In this document: positions 7,881 to 15,146 of the stretch, piece by piece | How positions within the stretch are numbered: the first letter of the stretch is position 1 | How the letters are laid out: each line of letters opens with the position of its first letter | Assembly (NCBI GenBank): GCA_015484715.1 | Contig: WFUY01000173.1 | Coordinates: 1 to 15,188 of the forward strand | Direction: 5' to 3' | Length of the DNA stretch: 15,188 bases | DNA from: Thermoflexales bacterium | GTDB taxonomy: Bacteria; Chloroflexota; Anaerolineae; S140-20 | Notes under the pieces: model-generated | What the model saw: only the letters and a program-made list of their open reading frames with translations | The model's database searches: none | What the model was told of the DNA's origin: nothing | Made by a program: the position numbers and the translations under genes

Positions 7881-7963
7881 TCCCAATGTATGGGGCCGCG
7901 CCGGTGGACGATGGCTCCGGCGAGAAGTCCTTCTGGGACATCCTCGGCGCGGCGAACCCCTGA
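7881..7963. other. Non-coding stretch between terminator and repeat copy B
   Basis: The gap between the CoA ligase and the kinase (7819-8193, 375 bp) holds the terminator, this 83-bp stretch, repeat copy B and a promoter. In this stretch I see no start with a ribosome binding site, no recognisable protein remnant and no RNA gene. Confidence 0.5.
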
Positions 7964-8105
7964 ATATCTTGGGGGTAGGGAGATCAGCCGTCCACGAATG
8001 GAGCACGAATACGCGAATTAGGAGCCGCCCCATTCGTGCATTCGCGAGAAATTCGTGGACAGCTCCCTGCAGCCCACTCCCCCACTCACTTGTGGGTCGT
8101 CACCG
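7964..8105. repeat. Intergenic palindromic repeat element, copy B
   Basis: A 142-bp partner of copy A with the same plan: left arm 7986-8019, an 11-nt centre (8020-8030), right arm 8031-8064 and a tail ending CTTGTGGGTcgTCACCG. The 75-bp core from 7990 aligns without gaps to copy A with 12 differences by my count (about 84% identity). The outermost stem pair is A-T here and G-C in copy A, a compensatory change. The element sits upstream of the histidine kinase promoter at nearly the same distance as copy A from the CoA ligase promoter. Confidence 0.85.
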
Positions 8106-8116
8106 GGCATCCATCC

Positions 8117-8145
8117 TGGTCTGATTGCGAGAAACGTGGCATAAT
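8117..8145 (+). promoter_or_regulatory. Candidate extended -10 promoter of the two-component operon
   Basis: TGGCATAAT at 8137-8145 is a TGn-extended -10 with five of six consensus bases. The -35 position 17 bp upstream (TGGTCT, 8117-8122) is weak, which an extended -10 can offset. The preceding context (AAACGTGGCATAAT) resembles that of the CoA ligase promoter (AAAGTGGTCATAAT). Confidence 0.55.
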
Positions 8146-8179
8146 CCTAGCAAAGGCTCCGGGTTCCTGATGGTCTCCA

Positions 8180-8190
8180 GGGGGGGGGAG
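8180..8190 (+). promoter_or_regulatory. Ribosome binding site containing a run of nine G
   Basis: Nine consecutive G followed by AG end 3 nt before the ATG at 8194 and must act as the Shine-Dalgarno sequence, so this site decides the start. A run of this length can slip in replication, which would change spacing slightly. An alternative ATG at 8170 in the same frame has no comparable site and would place the run inside the coding region. Confidence 0.55.
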
Positions 8191-8193
8191 ACG

Positions 8194-9711
8194 ATGGCCA
8201 AGGAAAGGGGAGAGGCCCACCTGGTCGCTATGCTCTCCCGGCTGCGCTGGGCGATGCCGACGGCCACGGCCCTGCTCAGCGTGAGCTACGTCCTCTTCGA
8301 GCACCGCATTCTCCTCCGCAGCGCCCTGAACGCCCACATCATCCGCGAACTCCTCTTCTTCGGCCTCGTGGGGCCCTTCCTGGCCGGACTGGTTCTGGAG
8401 TGGGCTACAGAGGCCGCCCTCGCCCGGCATCGAGCCCGAGAGGAGCTGCGGGAGCGCAACCGCCAGTTGGCCGGGCTGAACAGCATCAGCGAAGCTGTCA
8501 ATCGGTCCCTGGACCTCCAAGAGGTGCTGGACGAAGCCCTGGACCGGGTGATGGACCTCCTACAGGTGGACGTGGGAGAGGTGCGCCTGCTGAGGGAGGG
8601 CACCTTGCGTCTGGAGAGCTACCGGGGGCTCTCCCCAGGCTTCGTGGACGCCGACAGGGTGGTCGCCCTGGGTGAGTGCCTGTGTGGTCTGGCTGCCTAC
8701 CATTCCCGGCCTTTTACCGTCAACGACCTCCGAGTGGCCCCCGCCGTCACGCGACGAGCCTGTCTGGACGATGGGCTCCGGTCCATCATGTGCGTCCCCG
8801 TCATCAGCAAGACCCGGGTGGTGGGGGTGATCCACGTGGGGTGTCGGCAGCCTCGCGCCTTCTCCCCGCAGGAGGAGGCTTTCCTGGCCGCCATCGGTCG
8901 TCAGATCGGCATGGCCATCGAAAACGCCTCTCTCTACGCCCGGGTCAAGGCCCTCAACCGCGAGTTGGAGGCCCGTGTGCGGGAGCGGACGATCGAGTTG
9001 GAGCGGGCCCGGCGGGAGATCGCCCAGAAGGCACAACAGCTCCAGAAGTTGTTGGCCGAGACGGTGCAGATCCAGGAGCGGGAGCGGGCACGCATCGCCC
9101 ACGACATGCACAACGGCGTCATCCAGCTCATCGCGGGGGCCCTGTACGAGGTGCAGGCGGCCAAGGATGCGGCGACGACGAACCCCGACCGGATGCACGC
9201 CTGCTTGGAGGCCGCTCTGGAGTTGATCCAGCAGATCGAGGCGGAGACCCGCCGCACCATCTACGACCTGCGCCCCCCCATCCTGGATGCCAAGGGGCTG
9301 ATTCCGGCGCTGCGCCAGTACGCCTTCCGCTATCAGGACCTGACCGGCATCCCCTGCTCGCTCCACGTCTCCGGCGCCCCTCGGCGGCTGAGCACCGACG
9401 CCGAGGTGGCCATCTACCGGGTCGTGCAGGAGGCGTTGCACAACATCCAGTGCCACGCCCGGGCGACGATGGCCGAGGTCCTGGTGCGCTTCGGCCCTCG
9501 CGGACTCTGGCTGATGATCCGCGATGACGGTCAGGGCTTCGACCCCCAGGCGGTCGCCTGCCACGCCGACCGGCACCTGGGCCTGGTCGGGATGCGGGAG
9601 CGCATTCAGAGCGTCGGTGGGCATCTCGAGATCGAGGCGGAGCCAGGGCGGGGCACGAGCATCGTCATCCGTATCCCAGCCCAGGCTTTCGCTCGGGAGG
9701 AGGTCCGATGA
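8194..9711 (+). CDS. Membrane GAF-domain sensor histidine kinase, HisKA_3 (NarX/DesK class)
   Basis: 505 aa. Layout: two hydrophobic segments near the N-terminus (about 20-36 and 52-72) with a short loop and no large extracytoplasmic domain; a GAF sensor domain (about 95-248); a coiled coil (about 250-295); HisKA_3 dimerisation domain with phospho-acceptor H306; and an HATPase_c domain with N-box EALHNIQCHA, DDGQGFD and a GRGTS motif, all intact. The motif at the histidine is MHNGVIQ. The usual acidic residue after the histidine is Asn307, while Q311, the phosphatase glutamine of the family, is kept. The GAF domain holds five cysteines (162 and 164 in GECLCG, 190, 200, 217), so a redox, metal or cofactor signal is possible but unproven. 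Its stop overlaps the response regulator start by ATGA, so the pair is translationally coupled. The signal is unknown. Confidence 0.9.
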   Translation: MAKERGEAHLVAMLSRLRWAMPTATALLSVSYVLFEHRILLRSALNAHIIRELLFFGLVGPFLAGLVLEWATEAALARHRAREELRERNRQLAGLNSISEAVNRSLDLQEVLDEALDRVMDLLQVDVGEVRLLREGTLRLESYRGLSPGFVDADRVVALGECLCGLAAYHSRPFTVNDLRVAPAVTRRACLDDGLRSIMCVPVISKTRVVGVIHVGCRQPRAFSPQEEAFLAAIGRQIGMAIENASLYARVKALNRELEARVRERTIELERARREIAQKAQQLQKLLAETVQIQERERARIAHDMHNGVIQLIAGALYEVQAAKDAATTNPDRMHACLEAALELIQQIEAETRRTIYDLRPPILDAKGLIPALRQYAFRYQDLTGIPCSLHVSGAPRRLSTDAEVAIYRVVQEALHNIQCHARATMAEVLVRFGPRGLWLMIRDDGQGFDPQAVACHADRHLGLVGMRERIQSVGGHLEIEAEPGRGTSIVIRIPAQAFAREEVR

Positions 9712-10346
9712 CCATCCGCGTTCTGGTCGTGGACGATCATCCGGTGGTACGGCACGGCATCCAGCATCTGCTGGAGAACGACGCCGAAGTCGAGGTGGTC
9801 GGCGAGGCCGATAGCGGCCCCCGGGCCTTAGAGCAGGTTGCCCTCCTGCACCCCGACATCGTCATCCTGGATGTGCGGCTGCCGGGCTCCGACGGTGTTG
9901 AGATCACCCACCAACTCCGGCGGACCTACCCCAACATCAAGGTGATCGTGCTCACCGCCTACCGGGACGAGGAGTACCTTCTGGGGGCGCTGCGGGCGGG
10001 GGCCCACGCCTACCTGCTCAAGCACGCCTCCCATCAGATGCTGTGCGAGGCCATCCACCGAGTGTACAGGGGGGAGCGCCTCCTGAGCCCTTCCCTCATC
10101 AGCCGCGTCCTGGAGGAGTTTGAGGCGATGGCTCGGGAGCGGGTGATCGAGAACTCTCAGCTCACCGGGACGGAGCTGCAGATCCTGAACTACATCGCGG
10201 CTGGGGATACGACCCGGGAGATCGCGCAGAAGCTCCACTGGAGCGAGGCGACGGTCAATCGGCGGGTGCAGGAGATCCTGACCAAGCTGAACGTCTCCAA
10301 CCGGGCCCACGCCGTTGCCGAGGCGATCCGGCGCGGGCTAATCTGA
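9708..10346 (+). CDS. NarL/FixJ-family response regulator
   Basis: 212 aa. The receiver domain has D9/D10 for magnesium, phospho-acceptor D55 (VILDVRLPG), T83 and K105, all in standard positions. A LuxR-type helix-turn-helix DNA-binding domain follows (about 147-212: LTGTELQILNYIAAGDTTRE, then EATVNRRVQEILTKLNVSNR). The ATG overlaps the kinase stop (ATGA), and GGAGGAGGT lies just upstream inside the kinase gene. It is the cognate partner of the kinase. Where the family usually has TVKxHxxxI in the recognition helix, this protein has TVNRRVQEI, which may alter DNA preference. Its targets are unknown. The formate dehydrogenase operon 273 bp downstream is the nearest candidate, and E. coli NarL activates fdnGHI. 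Confidence 0.93.
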   Translation: MTIRVLVVDDHPVVRHGIQHLLENDAEVEVVGEADSGPRALEQVALLHPDIVILDVRLPGSDGVEITHQLRRTYPNIKVIVLTAYRDEEYLLGALRAGAHAYLLKHASHQMLCEAIHRVYRGERLLSPSLISRVLEEFEAMARERVIENSQLTGTELQILNYIAAGDTTREIAQKLHWSEATVNRRVQEILTKLNVSNRAHAVAEAIRRGLI

Positions 10347-10385
10347 GTTGATAGGATTTCACCGCGAAACTGATCGGTTTTGATA

Positions 10386-10414
10386 TTGTGGTTCGCCTCC
10401 CCCCCTCCTATAAT
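10386..10414 (+). promoter_or_regulatory. Candidate promoter of the formate dehydrogenase operon
   Basis: TTGTGG (10386-10391) and a perfect TATAAT (10409-10414) are 17 bp apart, 40 bp after the response regulator stop. Transcription would begin near 10421 and leave a leader of about 200 nt. The weak -35 suggests dependence on an activator. Confidence 0.55.
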
Positions 10415-10450
10415 TACCTCAAGTTCCTCCGTGCCTCCCCCCGCTCGATC

Positions 10451-10479
10451 CACCATTACGCAAGACGTACACCATTGCG
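10451..10479 (+). repeat. Direct repeat CACCATTrCG in the formate dehydrogenase leader
   Basis: CACCATTACG (10451-10460) and CACCATTGCG (10470-10479) differ at one base and start 19 bp apart, close to two helical turns. CGCAA (10459-10463) and TTGCG (10475-10479) also form a short inverted repeat across the same stretch. This is a candidate regulator-binding site, placed downstream of the predicted promoter; chance cannot be excluded. Confidence 0.3.
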
Positions 10480-10504
10480 AGTGAAGAGGGCGTTTCCCAG
10501 CCTC

Positions 10505-10553
10505 CCGGGCGGACTCCTAATCCGCCCGGTCCTGCCGGGCGTGCCCTCCCGGC
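10505..10553 (+). promoter_or_regulatory. Tandem GC-rich hairpins in the formate dehydrogenase leader
   Basis: Hairpin 1 pairs 10505-10513 (CCGGGCGGA) with 10521-10529 perfectly over 9 bp around a 7-nt loop. Hairpin 2 pairs 10534-10539 (GCCGGG) with 10548-10553 around an 8-nt loop. Neither is followed by a T run. A weaker third hairpin (10556-10564 with 10582-10588, bulged) may follow. They could be an attenuator, a processing site or a Rho-independent stop with a poor U-tract. I do not recognise a known riboswitch. Confidence 0.5.
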
Positions 10554-10619
10554 GGGTTGTGGACCCGTCTGGAGTCGCGTTGTCCAACCGTTGAGTGCCA
10601 AGGAGGAGGTGAGCACGCG

Positions 10620-13616
10620 ATGAAAGTCAGCCGAAGGGATTTCCTGAAGCTCTCAGGGGCCGCAGCCGGTAGCCTGCTCTTACCCGGCGGTGCCGCGCTG
10701 GCCGTCCGGGAGGCCCCGCAATTCCCACTGCGCAAGAAGGTTGGCGAGGTGACCACCATCTGCACCTACTGCGCCGTCGGCTGTGGTCAGGTGGTGGCCA
10801 CGGTAGGTGGCAAGGTGGTCAACATCGAAGGGGACCCGGACCATCCCATCAACCGGGGAGCCCTCTGCAGCAAGGGCGCGGCCTCCCTACAGATCATCAA
10901 CAACCCGCGCCGGCTCACCAAAGTGCTCTACCGGGCCCCTGGGGCCACCGACTGGGAGGAGAAGGATTGGGACTGGGCCTTGGACCGCATCGCCCAGCGC
11001 ATCAAGGAGACCCGCGACGCCCACTGGATCTCCACGGGCGAGAGCGGCAAGCCGGTCAACCGCACCGAGGCCATCGCCTTCGTGGGCGGCTCCCAGAACA
11101 CCAACGAGGAGTGCTACCTCTGGGTGAAGGCGCTGCGGGCGATGGGCCTGGTCTACATCGAGCACCAGGCGCGCATATGACACTCCGCTACCGTTGCGGC
11201 TCTGGCAGAGTCGTTCGGTAGAGGGGCGATGACCAACCACTGGATTGACATCAAGAACGCCGATGTGATCATGATCATCGGCTCCAACGCGGCCGAGAAC
11301 CACCCCATTTCCATCAAATGGGTGGAGGAAGCACGCCGCAACGGTGCGGTGCTGATCAGCGTGGACCCCCGCTTTACCCGGACCTCCGCCCTGGCGGACA
11401 TCTACGCGCCGTTGCGGTCGGGCACCGACATCGCCTTCATCGGCGGGCTGATCAACTACGTCTTGGAGAACGAGCTCTACCACAAGGAGTACGTCGCCGA
11501 GTACACCAACGCCTCCTTCCTCATCAACCCTGACTTCGGCTTCGAGAACGGCCTCTTCGTGGGCTACGACCCCAACAAGCGGAAGTACGACAAGTCTGCC
11601 TGGTCCTACCAGACCGACGCCGACGGCATCCCCCTCGAGGACAAGACCCTCCAAGATCCCAACACCGTCTTCCAGCACCTCAAGCGCCACTACGCCCGCT
11701 ACGACCTGGACACCGTCTCCGCCATCACCGGCACGCCCAAGGAGGTGCTGGAGAAGGTCTACAGCACCTACGCCTCCACCGGTCAGCCGGGCAAGGCCGG
11801 GACGATCATGTACGCGATGGGGGCGACGCAGCACACCTACGGCACCCAGAACGTGCGCTCCTACGCCATCCTCCAGTTGCTCTTGGGCAACATCGGGGTG
11901 GCCGGCGGCGGCATCAACGCCCTGCGCGGCCTGCACAACGTGCAGGGTTCCACCGACATGTGCCTCCTCTTCCACATCCTGCCCGGCTACCTCAAGACCC
12001 CCATCGAGGCCGACGAGACGCTGGCGGCCCACCTGGAGCGGGTGACGCCCAGGACCAACGATCCCAAGAGCGTCAACTGGTGGAAGAACTACCCCAAGTA
12101 CATGGTCAGCCTGCTCAAAGCCTGGTGGGGCGATGCCGCGACGCCCGAGAACGACTTCGCCTTCCACTACCTGCCCCGGAACAGCGCCAACTACTCCCAC
12201 ATCGCCCTCTTCGAGGCCATGTACCGGGGCGACATCAAGGGGTTCATCGTCCTCGGCCAGAACCCGGCCGTGGGCGGCCCCAACTCCAACATGGAGCGGA
12301 AGGCGATGGAGAACTTGGACTGGCTGGTGGTCATTGACCTGTGGGAGACGGAGACCGCCGCCTTCTGGAAGCGCCCGGACGTGGACCCCGCCAGCATCCA
12401 GACCGAGGTCTTCCTGCTGCCCGCCGCCTCCTACGTGGAGCGGGAGGGGAGCGTGACCAACTCCGGCCGCTGGATCCAGTGGCGCTACAAAGCCGTAGAC
12501 CCCATCGGTGACGCCAAGGAGGACCTCTGGATCGTCAACCAGATCATGCGTCGCCTGCGGGACCTGTATGCCACCCAGGGAGGGGCCTTCCCCGACCCCA
12601 TCGTGAACCTCACCTGGGATTACGGCGACGGTCTGCCCGACGCCGAGCAGATCGCCCGGGAGATCAGCGGCACGGCCCTGGTGGACCTGAAGGACAAGGA
12701 GGGCAACGTCATCGTCAAGGCGGGCCAGCAGGTCAAGAACTTCACCCAACTGCGGGACGACGGTTCCACCGCCTGTGGCAACTGGCTCTACAACTACTAC
12801 ACCCAGGAAGGCAACCTGGCCAAGCGCCGGGACACGGTGGACAGATCGGGCATCGGCCTCTACTCCAACTGGGGCTGGTGCTGGCCGGTCAACCGCCGCA
12901 TCATCTACAACCGGGCCTCGGTCCACCCCGTCACCGGGGAGCCGTGGGACAAGGAGCATCCGGTCATCCGCTGGGACCCGGTGGCCAAGAAGTGGATCGG
13001 CGACGTGCCCGACGGCGGCACCCCGCCCAACACCATCCACCCCTTCATTATGAAGCCCGAAGGCCACGCCCGCATCTTCGGCCTGGGGCTGGCCGACGGC
13101 CCCTTCCCCGAGCACTACGAGCCCTGGGAGAGCCCGGTGCCCAACCTCCTCTCCGGCACCCAGAACAACCCGGCCTTCAAGATCTGGGCCTCGGAGATGG
13201 ACTACAAGGGGGAGGCCGACAAGTACCCGATCATCGCCACCACCTACCGGATCACGGAGCACATGCAGGCCGGGGCGATGACCCGCAACCTCCCCTGGCT
13301 GGTGGAGGCGATGCCGGAGCTCTTCGTCGAGATGAGCCCGGAGCTGGCCGAGGAGAAGGGGATCCGCAACGGCGACAAGGTCGTCGTGGAGACGGCCCGG
13401 GGCTCGGTGACGGGCGTGGCCCTGGTGACACCTCGTTTCCGCCCTTTCCAGGTGAACGGTCGGATGCTCCACCAGATCGGCGTGCCCTGGCACTGGGGCT
13501 ATATGGGCATCTCCACCGGCGACAGCGCCAACGTGCTCACCCCCCACGTGGGCGACGCCAACACGATGATCCCGGAGTTCAAGGCCTTCCTGTGCGATGT
13601 GAGAAAGGCGGTGTGA
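10620..13616 (+). CDS. fdnG: Formate dehydrogenase-N alpha subunit, molybdopterin selenoprotein (TGA read as Sec187)
   Basis: Read through the in-frame TGA at 11178-11180, this is one 998-aa protein, close to the 1015 aa of E. coli FdnG. It oxidises formate to CO2 at a molybdenum bis-MGD centre outside the membrane. The ATG at 10620 follows AGGAGGAGGT and opens a Tat signal (SRRDFLKLSG). A 4Fe-4S cluster is bound by C48, C51, C55 and C83. The TGA lies in EHQARI-U-HSATVAALAESF, matching ENQARVUHGPTVASLAPTF of E. coli FdnG. FGRGAMTNHWIDIKN and DPRFTRTSALADIYAPLRSG then continue the family without a gap, so the TGA is selenocysteine and not a nonsense mutation. The C-terminus (about 850-990) is the molybdopterin-dinucleotide-binding domain. 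One nucleotide separates it from the beta subunit gene. The host must have selA/B/C/D elsewhere. Confidence 0.95.
11178..11221 (+). promoter_or_regulatory. Selenocysteine UGA codon and bacterial SECIS-like hairpin
   Basis: UGA at 11178-11180 is followed by a stem-loop. CTACCG (11188-11193) pairs with CGGTAG (11216-11221). After a small internal loop, 11196-11203 pairs with 11207-11214, including two G-U wobbles, and closes a 3-nt apical loop GGC (11204-11206). The loop begins 23 nt after the UGA and starts with G, in line with known bacterial SECIS rules for SelB recognition. It lies inside the coding sequence. Confidence 0.85.
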
Positions 13617-13617
13617 C

Positions 13618-14418
13618 ATGGGCAAGGTTGCGATGCTGATAGACACCTCCAAGTGCACCGGCTGCCGGGGATGTCAGGTGGCCTGCAAAGAGTGGAACGA
13701 CCTGCCGGCGACCACCACGACCAACTGGGGCAGCTACGAGAACCCGCCCGATCTATCGGCCTCCACCTGGACCCGCATCTCCTTCCACGAGGTGGCCGAT
13801 GACCGGGGTGTGCGCTGGCTCTTCTTCAAGGAAGGGTGCCTGCACTGCACCGAGGCGGCCTGCGTCGAGGTATGCCCCACGGCCGCCCTCCAGTACCACG
13901 AGATGGGCTTCGTCTCGCTGGACGAGGATCGCTGCAACGGCTGTGGCTACTGCGTCGAGTTCTGCCCCTTCCAGATTCCCCGCCTGGAGATCAACCCCCT
14001 CACCGGTCAGGGCAAGGCGTACAAGTGCACCCTCTGCCAGGACCGGGTGACCAACGACCTGATCCCGGCCTGTGCCAAGACCTGTCCGGCCAACGCGATC
14101 CAGTTCGGGGATCGGGAGGCGATGGTGACGATGGCCCAGAAGCGGGTGGAGGAGTTGAAGGCCATCGGCTACACCAACGCCGTCGTCTACGGGGACAAGG
14201 AGCTGGGCGGGCTGGGCCGCATCTACGTGCTGACGGAGCGGCCCAGCGTCTACGGCCTGCCGGAGAACCCCCAGGTTCCGGCCTTGACCCGTCTCTGGCA
14301 GAAGGGGATCCAGCCCTTCGGCTACGCCGCCGTGGGGCTGACCCTCCTGGGGCTGGGCTTCAACTGGGTAGTGCAGCGCCGGGTCGCCCGGGCAGCAGAA
14401 GCGGAGGAGGAGGGCTAA
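13618..14418 (+). CDS. fdnH: Formate dehydrogenase-N beta subunit (four 4Fe-4S ferredoxin, membrane-anchored)
   Basis: 266 aa. It carries electrons from the alpha subunit to the cytochrome b subunit. Sixteen cysteines form four cluster motifs: C13/16/19/23, C74/77/82/86, C106/109/112/116 and C137/140/152/156, as in FdnH and related DMSO-reductase-family electron-transfer subunits. A single membrane helix (about 234-253, FGYAAVGLTLLGLGFNWVV) near the C-terminus anchors it, also as in FdnH. It has no signal peptide and would be exported with the Tat-bearing alpha subunit. The ATG comes 1 nt after the fdnG stop, and the cytochrome gene starts 2 nt after this stop, so the operon is tight. E. coli FdnH is about 294 aa; this one is slightly shorter. 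Confidence 0.95.
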   Translation: MGKVAMLIDTSKCTGCRGCQVACKEWNDLPATTTTNWGSYENPPDLSASTWTRISFHEVADDRGVRWLFFKEGCLHCTEAACVEVCPTAALQYHEMGFVSLDEDRCNGCGYCVEFCPFQIPRLEINPLTGQGKAYKCTLCQDRVTNDLIPACAKTCPANAIQFGDREAMVTMAQKRVEELKAIGYTNAVVYGDKELGGLGRIYVLTERPSVYGLPENPQVPALTRLWQKGIQPFGYAAVGLTLLGLGFNWVVQRRVARAAEAEEEG

Positions 14419-14420
14419 GC

Positions 14421-15083
14421 ATGGAGGAGCGATACGTGAAGCGGTTCTCGGCCAGCGAGCGGTTGGCCCACTGGTTGCACTTCCTGGCCTTCACCGTGCT
14501 GCTGGGCACGGGCGGCTTTCTCTACATGCCGGCGCTGCAGCCCTTCACCGTCGGCACCGCCGGCCAGGCGGCCCGGCTGGCCCATCGCGTGGCGGCCGTC
14601 GTCTTCATCGCCTGCCCCCTGATCTACCTCATCGGCGACCCCAAGGGCTTCTTCTACAGCCTCCGAGAAGCCTTCTCCTGGGGGGCCGAGGACGTTCAGT
14701 GGCTGCGGCTGGCCTGGTGCTACTACACGCGGGGGGCCAAGTGCGCGGGCATCCCCCCCCAGGGCAAGTACAACGCCGGCCAGAAGCTCAACGTCCTCAC
14801 CCAGATCGTCGCCTTCATCCTCTTCACCGTCACCGGCCTGATCATGTGGTTCGGCCACGGTGTGGTGTCTCCGGCCCTCTTCCGCTGGGCGGTGATCATC
14901 CACGACCTGAGCGTGACGGCGGTGCTGGTCCTCTTCCTGCTGCACCTCTACCTGGTGGCCATCCACCCCTTCACCCGCGAGTCCATTATGGCGATGTTCG
15001 AGGGGGTGGTGACCCGCGAGTACGCTCAGGAACACCACGCCCGCTGGTACGAGGAGGTGAAGGCCGGCGGTGAGGCCGGATAA
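14421..15083 (+). CDS. fdnI: Formate dehydrogenase-N gamma subunit, cytochrome b556-type
   Basis: 220 aa. It is the integral membrane subunit that passes electrons from the beta subunit through two b hemes to quinone. Four hydrophobic segments are visible (about 18-35, 53-71, 124-144, 155-180). The heme-ligand histidines of E. coli FdnI (18, 57, 155, 169) have counterparts at H17, H55, H161 and H175, with nearly the same spacing. The IHDLSVTAVLVLFLLHLYL stretch in the last helix fits the family. The ATG at 14421, 2 nt after the fdnH stop, is chosen over longer in-frame extensions that would run through fdnH. GGAGGAGG near the end of fdnH can serve as the ribosome binding site. The set fdnG-fdnH-fdnI is complete. 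Confidence 0.93.
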   Translation: MEERYVKRFSASERLAHWLHFLAFTVLLGTGGFLYMPALQPFTVGTAGQAARLAHRVAAVVFIACPLIYLIGDPKGFFYSLREAFSWGAEDVQWLRLAWCYYTRGAKCAGIPPQGKYNAGQKLNVLTQIVAFILFTVTGLIMWFGHGVVSPALFRWAVIIHDLSVTAVLVLFLLHLYLVAIHPFTRESIMAMFEGVVTREYAQEHHARWYEEVKAGGEAG

Positions 15084-15089
15084 CAGGGC

Positions 15090-15124
15090 GGGGGTGGCGG
15101 GGGGCCGTGCCCTCCGCCACCCCC
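15090..15124 (+). terminator. Very stable GC hairpin after the cytochrome b gene
   Basis: Bases 15090-15104 pair with 15110-15124 over 15 positions with one G-T wobble around a 5-nt loop. The hairpin starts 7 nt after the fdnI stop. No T run follows (AACGAG). The next ribosome binding site is 12 nt further on, so it may reduce rather than stop transcription, or protect the fdnGHI mRNA 3' end. Confidence 0.6.
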
Positions 15125-15146
15125 AACGAGCATCCAGGAGGTGCCT

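Noticed and set aside
6031..7941. Minus-strand open frame of 636 codons opposite the CoA ligase
   Set aside because: Composition is shadow-like, it runs through the terminator and part of repeat copy A, and it has no domain match that I recognise.
7748..7963. Small 71-aa open frame running from the CoA ligase end through the terminator
   Set aside because: It overlaps the CoA ligase in another frame, crosses the terminator hairpin, has no ribosome binding site and shows no recognisable similarity.
9100..9105. H303-D304 of the kinase as the true phospho-acceptor His-Asp pair
   Set aside because: The family Gln lies at 311, which fits H306-N307 plus four, not D304 plus four. The helix register and the MH-GVIQ pattern favour H306.
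10347..10420. NarL heptamer sites in front of the formate dehydrogenase promoter
   Set aside because: I found no convincing paired heptamers of the TACYYMT type. The repeated TTGATA (10348 and 10380) is too short to call an operator.
10620..13616. Formate dehydrogenase alpha gene as a pseudogene or as two separate genes split at 11180/11229
   Set aside because: The TGA is exactly at the known selenocysteine position. The frame continues without a shift into the family sequence, and a SECIS-like hairpin follows. An ATG at 11229 would leave out the Sec site and has no reason to be a start.
10887..13658. Long minus-strand open frame of 923 codons opposite fdnG
   Set aside because: Same antisense-shadow signature. 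The plus strand carries an unmistakable formate dehydrogenase.
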